A stretch of DNA of 27,117 bases from JADLEX01 sp964586775. Lineage in GTDB: Bacteria > Lernaellota > Lernaellaia > JACKCT01. The translations under genes were made by a program, and so were the position numbers. The DNA lies in contig CAZPJD010000199.1 in NCBI GenBank assembly GCA_964586775.1, positions 1 through 27,117 of the forward strand. The letters run 5' to 3'. Below the pieces are notes generated by a model that saw only the letters and a program-made list of their open reading frames with translations, was not told the origin of the DNA and made no database searches. Position 1 is the first letter of the stretch. Each line of letters begins with the position of its first letter. Below, in pieces: positions 21,739-27,117 of the stretch.

Positions 21739-21762
21739 GGTGGGCGTCGAAAAACGCCCACC
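21739..21762 (-). terminator. hairpin downstream of FG-GAP gene
   Basis: A 9-bp perfect stem (GGTGGGCGT / ACGCCCACC) with a 6-nt loop begins 14 bp after the stop of the FG-GAP propeller gene. On the minus strand the loop is T-rich but no T-tract follows. Confidence 0.55.
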
Positions 21763-21776
21763 GTCCGTCCGCCGCC

Positions 21777-23390
21777 TCAACACCCGCAGGGGCCGTCGTC
21801 GTCCTGCACCAGCGAATCGCCGCGCGAGCCGTTCGTGTCGGGGACGCTGTCGTCATCCGCGCCCGCGTCGTCGTCGCTGTCGTCATTGCCGCCGCCGTCG
21901 TCGTCCGCGTCGTCGTCCCCATCATCGTCGACATCGTCGTCATCGTCGCCGTCCACTGGCCCGCCGTAATACGCCGCCGCCCCGCCGCCCGACTCCTCGC
22001 CGATTCGATACGTCCCATCTCCAACAAGGATGTCCGCGTGGCCGTCGCCGTTCACGTCCCCAACCCCAGCGACAGCTCCGTCGGCAAAGCCAAAATAAGC
22101 CCAAGATTCGTCGGGCGCATAGCCGATCCAGTCGGGCTTCTCGGCCGGGACGGTCGACGAGCCGCGGTATACGAAGACGACCCCGGACGACGGCGCGTCG
22201 GCCGAGGATGTGAAGGATCTCGCGCCGATCACGATGTCATCGAATCCATCCACGTCCAAGTCCCCCACGCCGTCCAAACTTTGTCCATACGACGCATCCG
22301 AGTGCTCGGTCTGCTGAACGTAGCCGTTGGGATACCCGGCCCAATCGGGATCGAACGAGGGTCCCGCAGGCGAGCCGAAATACAGAAACGCCGCACCATC
22401 GGGCAGTCCGGGCCGTTCGTAGCCCTGTGCGCCGACCAGCACGTCGTCGAACCCGTCGCCGTTCACGTCCCCCGCCCCGGCAACGCGGAGCGCGAACCAG
22501 GATTGATGCGGTTGGTCGGAACGGACCTCCCAGATGGGCGTGGGGTCGATGCCGTCGGGCGATCCGGCGTAGACAAACGCAGCACCTTCCTGTGTTTGCG
22601 TGTTCAAATAGTACGCGTCGCCCACGATCAGATCGGCGTGACCATCGCCGTTGACGTCGCCGGCCCGCGCGACATGGATCGAGTAAGCCTTCGCGTTTTC
22701 ACCCGGAACCACAATGTCCGGATCGTCCACAATCCCGTCCGCCGAACCGTAATAGACAAAGATCGCCCAGCGGCGAATACCGTCGCCCGGATCGTAATCC
22801 CCAACGCCCACGGCGACATCGTCGTATCCGTCGCCGTCGATGTCCCCCGCGCCGGCGACGGAATAACCGAAGAGGGAAACACCCTGACCGGTCGTCATTC
22901 TGAGCATGGCGTCGGGTTCCTGAAAAAGGCCGGCAGCCGAGCCGTGGAAGACGTAGGCCGCGCCTCGCGACCAATCAGGCTTTTGGTAACCGGGCGCACC
23001 GATCACGATGTCGCCGTATCCATCACCGTTCACGTCCCCCGCTGCATCGGCGCTGAGGCCAAAGTTGGCGCCAGGATTATCGCTTTCGTAAATCCAATCC
23101 GCGTCCATGCCAAGCCCGTTCATCGAACCGGCGTACACCCAAACAGCGCCATCATTATCATCTCCAAAGATCCCATAACCCCAGTCCGCGAGTATGATTT
23201 CGTCAAACCCATCGCCGTTTACGTCGCCTGCACACGAAACGACCTCCCCGAAGTGCGCCGTTTCTTCATCCAAATCAAGAACGCTCCAATCGGGAGACTC
23301 CGGCAGGAGTGCGGACTGTGCGGGAAGCGCGAGAATCAGCGTCACAAGTAGTGCAGTTGCGTTGTGGACAAGGGCGCTCTGTCGAGTCAT
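21777..23390 (-). CDS. secreted seven-blade FG-GAP/integrin-like propeller with Asp stalk and C-terminal CGC
   Basis: A 537-residue exported protein. Residues 1-26 are a cleavable signal peptide ending A-Q-S-A, with no lipobox. Seven calcium-binding loops of the D-x-N/D-x-D-G-x-x-D type start at about 56, 119, 183, 245, 308, 377 and 445, each followed by an I/V-x-V-G strand. They build a complete seven-bladed beta-propeller like the integrin alpha head. Asn and Val substitute within the sixth loop (D-L-D-V-D-G). Residues about 480-533 are an Asp/Gly stalk, and the protein ends G-P-C-G-C. The ATG at 23390 has GGAGG 6-7 nt upstream. The propeller likely binds calcium and mediates adhesion or surface interactions (family knowledge). 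The role of the C-terminal stalk and cysteines is unknown. Confidence 0.88.
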   Translation of the reverse strand: MTRQSALVHNATALLVTLILALPAQSALLPESPDWSVLDLDEETAHFGEVVSCAGDVNGDGFDEIILADWGYGIFGDDNDGAVWVYAGSMNGLGMDADWIYESDNPGANFGLSADAAGDVNGDGYGDIVIGAPGYQKPDWSRGAAYVFHGSAAGLFQEPDAMLRMTTGQGVSLFGYSVAGAGDIDGDGYDDVAVGVGDYDPGDGIRRWAIFVYYGSADGIVDDPDIVVPGENAKAYSIHVARAGDVNGDGHADLIVGDAYYLNTQTQEGAAFVYAGSPDGIDPTPIWEVRSDQPHQSWFALRVAGAGDVNGDGFDDVLVGAQGYERPGLPDGAAFLYFGSPAGPSFDPDWAGYPNGYVQQTEHSDASYGQSLDGVGDLDVDGFDDIVIGARSFTSSADAPSSGVVFVYRGSSTVPAEKPDWIGYAPDESWAYFGFADGAVAGVGDVNGDGHADILVGDGTYRIGEESGGGAAAYYGGPVDGDDDDDVDDDGDDDADDDGGGNDDSDDDAGADDDSVPDTNGSRGDSLVQDDDGPCGC

Positions 23391-23762
23391 TGCCGTCCTC
23401 CGTGTATCGCTCTGTTCACTCTAGGCGGCGAGCTCGCGACGTGCAAGTGTTGGGTTGAGTGCTCGTCCGAGGCACCATCGAAGCGCGGTCGAAGCGCGAT
23501 ATGCACAAACGCGCCTGCGTGTCAATCGTTGTTTTTTCGACTTCGACATAGAAATACTTCTACCGTGAACCTAACGGGCTCGATCAAAAGCTTCTTTTTT
23601 TTTGAATATTCTAATTGCTCTACGCGCATGACGCGGATAGTCATCACTTTTTGCTTGCGTCAACCTGGAAAACGTGTAATGGTTCTCTCGTTCTTTCCAC
23701 TCGCGGGTTTCGATCACAGCGATCGGATCCGAGACGAACTCGAACCAGAAGGAGAGTAAACC
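23391..23762. other. divergent intergenic region, A+T-rich in part
   Basis: A 372-bp spacer between the FG-GAP gene and the unknown secreted protein. It holds the FG-GAP promoter at 23418-23446. A markedly A+T-rich stretch (about 23520-23680), including a long T-run near 23595, probably contains the promoter of the rightward gene, but I cannot pick a single -35/-10 pair. No RNA gene is recognised. Confidence 0.5.
23418..23446 (-). promoter_or_regulatory. promoter TTGCAC - 17 bp - TAGAGT
   Basis: On the minus strand the -35 TTGCAC (23441-23446) and -10 TAGAGT (23418-23423, within CCTAGAGT) are spaced 17 bp and lie 27 bp before the ATG at 23390. Confidence 0.55.
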
Positions 23763-25388
23763 ATGCGAACGCGAAACTTGACTCGAATCCTTGTCCTCTT
23801 CCTGATCCTGCTCCCCGCTTTCGCCCACGCGCAGGGCAATGACTGGACGTTCAACGCCCCGCCATTGAGCGATGGTTTCAATCCGTATAACGATCTCGTC
23901 GTTCTCATGACTGGATGGGCGCCGCCGAACGTCATCAGCGGGTCCGAGGCCGTCGGTTGGGACTCTGTCGACGGAGTCACTTCGTTTGATGTTATCCTCG
24001 CCGACGTAAACGACGATCTCATCACCGTCTACGCGACGCACGGCCTCTACGCCACCGAGGCCGACTTCGAGTACCATTTCTCGTCGGCCGTCGGTCTTTT
24101 CGCTGACGACATTACCGGCGTCGCAATGTGTTACGAAGGCGTTGTCCTTGCCGAAACGGGACTGGGATACGAGGAAGACAGCTACGCGCTCGGTAACGCG
24201 GGCATCGAACAAGCCGTCTCCGTTTGGCCCTCCATCGATTTCGACGAAGAGGCGACCACCGCGTACAACGCCAACTACCGTTACTGGGAGCTGGACTTCC
24301 CGACTCTGACCTACGGCGGCGAGACGTACCGGATCGGGTGGTTCGATTCGGAATACGACTCATCGGAGTTCTTCTTCGGTCTGCCGCTTTCCATGGGTCT
24401 TGGCGCGCTCGATCCCGCGGACGACATCAACCTCACTCTCATCGATTTCTGCCAGGAAGACGACTGCGAGAGCATGAATGCCGAGATCTTCCGCGTCGCG
24501 CTATTCTGGGCGGCGGGCGAGTATGCAAATCAGGGCGCTCTCGAAACCCTGCTCGCCGGAGCGATCGCACCCTACTTCGAAGATTTCGAGGTGACGCTGT
24601 TCGATACCGACCCGGTCTTCGAAGCGCCGAACGATTACGACGATTTCACGTTCGTCGGTTGGCCCACAGGCGTTTCGGGAAGCTCCGCGAGTCTCGACTT
24701 CGTCGGGTCCGTGGTCGATCTTCATGTCTTCGACGCCGACGACGCGAGCGATATCGAAGAGGCGGAGTGCGTGGTCGTCAATCGAAATTCCGGCTCGCCT
24801 CTGGTTCCGTACATCGCCCCCGTCGAAGGCGCGAACGGAATCTACACGTTCCGCTTGCCGGAGATGCCGCTGCGTCTCGATGACGACCCGTGGTACAACT
24901 TTGCCGTGACGTGCACGAAGACCGACTACATCCAGTCCTATATCTACCAGCTTCCGGCCATCGCCGAAACGCCGCTCGAATTCCCGCTGATGCCGATCGA
25001 TGTGTTCACCGATCTGCTGGTCGAGGAACTGGAATATACCTCGCTCGACGAAGATACCGGTTGGGTCTTCGGGTTTTCGATGTGGAGCGGTCCGTACGGT
25101 TGGGAGCCGGTCGGGTGCGCCGAGGCGTCGGCGACGGGCGTCGATCCGGCCGACATCCACTACACCGACTCGACCGTGGGCATGCCCACTCTCACGCAGC
25201 CCTCCACCGATCCGGCCGATCCGTCGTTCCTGATGGTCAACGTGCCGGCCACGACGAGCGGCATGACGATCGACCTGGAAACGACGTACGACACAACGTC
25301 GTACTCCGTCCCCGCGATCTTCGAGAACACGCTGACCTTCGCGTTCGTGCTCTTCGACGGCGAGACGAACCCCGACGGCTGCGAGTAG
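23763..25388 (+). CDS. large acidic secreted protein of unknown function
   Basis: A 541-residue exported protein with no family I recognise. AAGGAGAG lies 6 nt before the ATG at 23763. Residues 1-23 are a signal peptide ending A-F-A-H-A before Gln 24. The mature chain is strongly acidic, rich in Asp, Phe, Tyr and Trp, and poor in Lys and Arg. It looks mainly beta-stranded. About seven scattered cysteines include C-Q-E-D-D-C near 233-238 and one at the second-last position (D-G-C-E). Segments such as T-D-P-V-F-E-A-P-N-D-Y-D-D-F-T-F are reminiscent of secreted or surface proteins with calcium-dependent folds. There is no lipobox, no Asp stalk and no transmembrane segment. It is divergent from the FG-GAP propeller; shared regulation is possible but unproven. 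Confidence 0.7.
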   Translation: MRTRNLTRILVLFLILLPAFAHAQGNDWTFNAPPLSDGFNPYNDLVVLMTGWAPPNVISGSEAVGWDSVDGVTSFDVILADVNDDLITVYATHGLYATEADFEYHFSSAVGLFADDITGVAMCYEGVVLAETGLGYEEDSYALGNAGIEQAVSVWPSIDFDEEATTAYNANYRYWELDFPTLTYGGETYRIGWFDSEYDSSEFFFGLPLSMGLGALDPADDINLTLIDFCQEDDCESMNAEIFRVALFWAAGEYANQGALETLLAGAIAPYFEDFEVTLFDTDPVFEAPNDYDDFTFVGWPTGVSGSSASLDFVGSVVDLHVFDADDASDIEEAECVVVNRNSGSPLVPYIAPVEGANGIYTFRLPEMPLRLDDDPWYNFAVTCTKTDYIQSYIYQLPAIAETPLEFPLMPIDVFTDLLVEELEYTSLDEDTGWVFGFSMWSGPYGWEPVGCAEASATGVDPADIHYTDSTVGMPTLTQPSTDPADPSFLMVNVPATTSGMTIDLETTYDTTSYSVPAIFENTLTFAFVLFDGETNPDGCE

Positions 25389-25404
25389 CCGAAGTTTGAT
25401 CCGA

Positions 25405-25523
25405 TTGTGGCCCGGCCGCCCTCGGCCGGGTCCGATCCCTTCGACCGATCTTGTGGCCCGGCCGCCGTCGGCCGGGTCCATCACTTCGAGTGACCTTGTG
25501 GCCCGGCCGCCCTCGGCCGGGTC
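25405..25523. repeat. three spaced copies of a 28-bp palindromic element
   Basis: Copies at 25405-25432, 25451-25478 and 25496-25523 begin TTGTGG and contain CCCGGCCG, a 4-nt loop and CGGCCGGG, then TC. The 8-bp stems are perfect in all three; only one base differs, in the loop of the middle copy. The spacers of 18 and 17 bp are unrelated. They follow the stop of the secreted protein at 25388 and may act as a terminator or as a REP/BIME-like intergenic element. Confidence 0.85.
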
Positions 25524-25655
25524 TGTCGCGACTCTCAAGGGCGCGCTTTCGGGTTCTCGAAAAGAACGGGTTTGCGTTCGGAAAGCCCATGGAATAACAT
25601 GCGCGCCTGATCCGTTGCGTCCGATCGCGGCGCGCGGAATTTGCCGGCGGGGCTC

Positions 25656-27117
25656 GTGAGCAAGTCCGTTCTCATCGTCGACTACGAGCGCCGGGATGCC
25701 GATGCGGTGTCCCGGTATTTGCAGGGCCACGGATACCGCGCGACGATCGTCACGCAGGGCGAACTCGCGGTGCGCGCGTTTCGCGAGGGCGATTTCGACC
25801 TCGTGCTCGTCAACCTGCTCATGCCCGACGTGAGCGGCGTCGAGATCTGCAAACGGCTCAAAAGCTACGAGCAGGGAATCCGCACGCCGGTGTATTTTCT
25901 TTCGCCGCTCGCCACCGGCCACAACATGGCCAATCGGCAGAACGGCGCGGAAGGCACGCTCACCAAACCCGTCAACCTCGGCCAGATTCGCGAGATCGCC
26001 GAGAAGCATCTGGGCCCGGGCGATCCCGACCTGCTGGACGAGTCGCGCCGCGCCGAGGCCGACGCGAAACGCAAAGAGAAGCCCGCCGCCCCGCCACCCG
26101 CCGAGCCGGTCGTCGCCAAATCGGCGCGCACCGTGGATTCGCGACCGACTCCCCCCGTGAACGGCGGAGCGCGCGCGAAAGAATCCGAGACCGGCGTTTG
26201 GAAAAAAGGCGACGAGAAGCCGTCGGAGTCGGGCCGCATCGAGCGTTCAGGCATGGGGCGGCTCATCGCGCAATTTTGCCGTCAGCGGTCATCGGGTCGA
26301 CTCGAGCTCGAATCCGAGGGCAAGCGCGTCGCGATCCGCTTCGAGACGGGGTTCATTGTGGGTCTCGGCTCGGGCGACTTCGTGCCGTGGCTCGTGCGTC
26401 AGGGCAAGCTCTCCGACGCGGACGCCGAGAAGGTTCGCGAAGCGCGCCAGCGGCGGCGCGGCGAGGTGGTCGAGGTCCTGAAGGCGGAGAAGATGCTCGG
26501 GGCGGTCGAGGTGGACATGCTGCTCGACCGTTGGCGCATCCAGGCGCTCAAGGATGCCGTCGGTCTCAAGCTCGGCGATTTCCGGTTTTATCAGGGCGAG
26601 GTGACGCGGACGATTCACGTCGATCCGCTGATTCTGGTGCATCATCATTACAAAACCATGTATGCCGGCGAGTCGCTGGCGGCGCAGGTCGATGCCGATC
26701 TGCGTGCCGCGAAGGCGCTGTTCGCCACGGGCGATCCGGTCAAGCGGCATCTTCCCACCGATCCCGACCTCGCCCTCGTGATGCACGCGGCCGACGCGGG
26801 AGCGAGTCTTTCGCAGGTCCGGGATCTGGTGCCGAACGCGCGCGAGGCCGACGCGGCGGTCTATGCCCTCTGGTTGACAGGGCACATCACACAGGACCCG
26901 GCCGCCGCGTGGCGCGTTCCGGCGGCGGCTCCGACGCCCGTTGCGAATCGTCCGGCGGCGGGGACGCCTTCGCCGATCGAGGTCGAGACACCGCCCGAAG
27001 AGCCGCTCTTTGATCTGGACGCCGAGCTCGAAACGAGCGCGACCGAATCTCAGACACCGGACGAAGGATTCGACGAATTCGAGGATCGTTTCGACGCGGA
27101 ATTCGAGTCGGAATTCG
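25656..27117 (+). CDS. pseudo-receiver / PATAN (DUF4388) protein, C-terminus cut by right edge
   Basis: Open from GTG 25656 to the window end (487 codons). Residues 1-120 are a CheY-like receiver: I-V-D-Y-E-R (Asp 9, Glu 11), the switch Ser 83 in Y-F-L-S-P, and Lys 104 in T-L-T-K-P. The phospho-acceptor position in L-V-L-V-N-L-L-M-P is Asn 53 instead of Asp. A Pro/Ala/Lys-rich linker (about 125-190) follows. Then a PATAN/DUF4388 domain from about 195 has S-S-G-R-L-E-L, I-R-F-E-T-G-F-I-V-G-L-G. Next comes a helical region, and then an acidic Pro/Glu/Asp-rich part that runs off the window. PATAN proteins of this group often link receivers to motility or gliding-polarity control (family knowledge). 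The Asn suggests phosphorylation-independent signalling. The GTG is chosen because it sits at the receiver's first strand and a GGCGGGG lies just upstream. Confidence 0.8.
   Translation, partial: MSKSVLIVDYERRDADAVSRYLQGHGYRATIVTQGELAVRAFREGDFDLVLVNLLMPDVSGVEICKRLKSYEQGIRTPVYFLSPLATGHNMANRQNGAEGTLTKPVNLGQIREIAEKHLGPGDPDLLDESRRAEADAKRKEKPAAPPPAEPVVAKSARTVDSRPTPPVNGGARAKESETGVWKKGDEKPSESGRIERSGMGRLIAQFCRQRSSGRLELESEGKRVAIRFETGFIVGLGSGDFVPWLVRQGKLSDADAEKVREARQRRRGEVVEVLKAEKMLGAVEVDMLLDRWRIQALKDAVGLKLGDFRFYQGEVTRTIHVDPLILVHHHYKTMYAGESLAAQVDADLRAAKALFATGDPVKRHLPTDPDLALVMHAADAGASLSQVRDLVPNAREADAAVYALWLTGHITQDPAAAWRVPAAAPTPVANRPAAGTPSPIEVETPPEEPLFDLDAELETSATESQTPDEGFDEFEDRFDAEFESEF

Noticed and set aside
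25405..25523. Possible CRISPR array
   Set aside because: Only three units, each a self-palindrome, with 17-18 bp spacers and no cas genes nearby.
26198..27013. Plus-strand frame of 271 codons overlapping the receiver-PATAN gene
   Set aside because: It is in a different frame from the receiver and PATAN motifs and has shadow-type composition.

Overview
This is a GC-rich bacterial window with genes on both strands, short gaps and many secreted proteins. It carries N-terminal lipoboxes followed by aspartate-rich linkers, a receiver-PATAN (DUF4388) protein, an AddAB-type recombination nuclease, a C25 (gingipain-like) peptidase and an integrin-like FG-GAP propeller. Together these suggest a Gram-negative member of the former Deltaproteobacteria / Myxococcota, or a related uncultured lineage. 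No rRNA or other marker is present, so the placement is tentative. I see no phage, plasmid or transposase gene.

Layout. 1-3463 (minus strand): three lipoproteins with Asp-rich linkers. One is cut by the left edge, one is a C25 peptidase, and one carries two tandem Ig-like repeats. The last two share a duplicated 131-bp promoter/RBS/signal-peptide cassette. 3460-6503: two divergent membrane-anchored SGNH hydrolases, a 38-residue membrane protein resembling DUF5989, and a secreted double-Tudor-like protein. 6547-12811 (minus): addB-addA, overlapping by 8 bp. 12812-13036: a spacer with a REP-like inverted repeat and a promoter. 13037-14382: a ribbon-helix-helix/zinc-ribbon protein overlapping a lipase. 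14309-18261 (minus): a probable four-gene operon (SDR, zinc-free MDR, small lipoprotein, lipase lipoprotein). 18413-19549: an unknown protein and a hotdog thioesterase. 19557-21042 (minus): a possible outer-membrane protein overlapping a Gly/Gln-rich protein. 21162-21659 (minus): tRNA-Arg(CCG) and tRNA-Ala(CGC). 21777-23390 (minus): a seven-blade FG-GAP propeller with a C-terminal Asp stalk ending in Cys-Gly-Cys. 23763-25388: a large acidic secreted protein of unknown function. 25389-25655: three spaced palindromes. 25656 to the right edge: a receiver-like/PATAN protein whose phospho-acceptor Asp is Asn.

The unifying theme is a cell-surface programme. At least five lipoproteins unrelated in their effector domains share one export-and-tether design (lipobox Cys, then a long Asp-rich stalk). 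The propeller protein carries the mirror image at its C-terminus. Where promoters can be read, several use a -10 element with the core CTAGA/CTAA, often extended by TGC. Two start codons lie 6 nt after a -10-like hexamer and may be leaderless.
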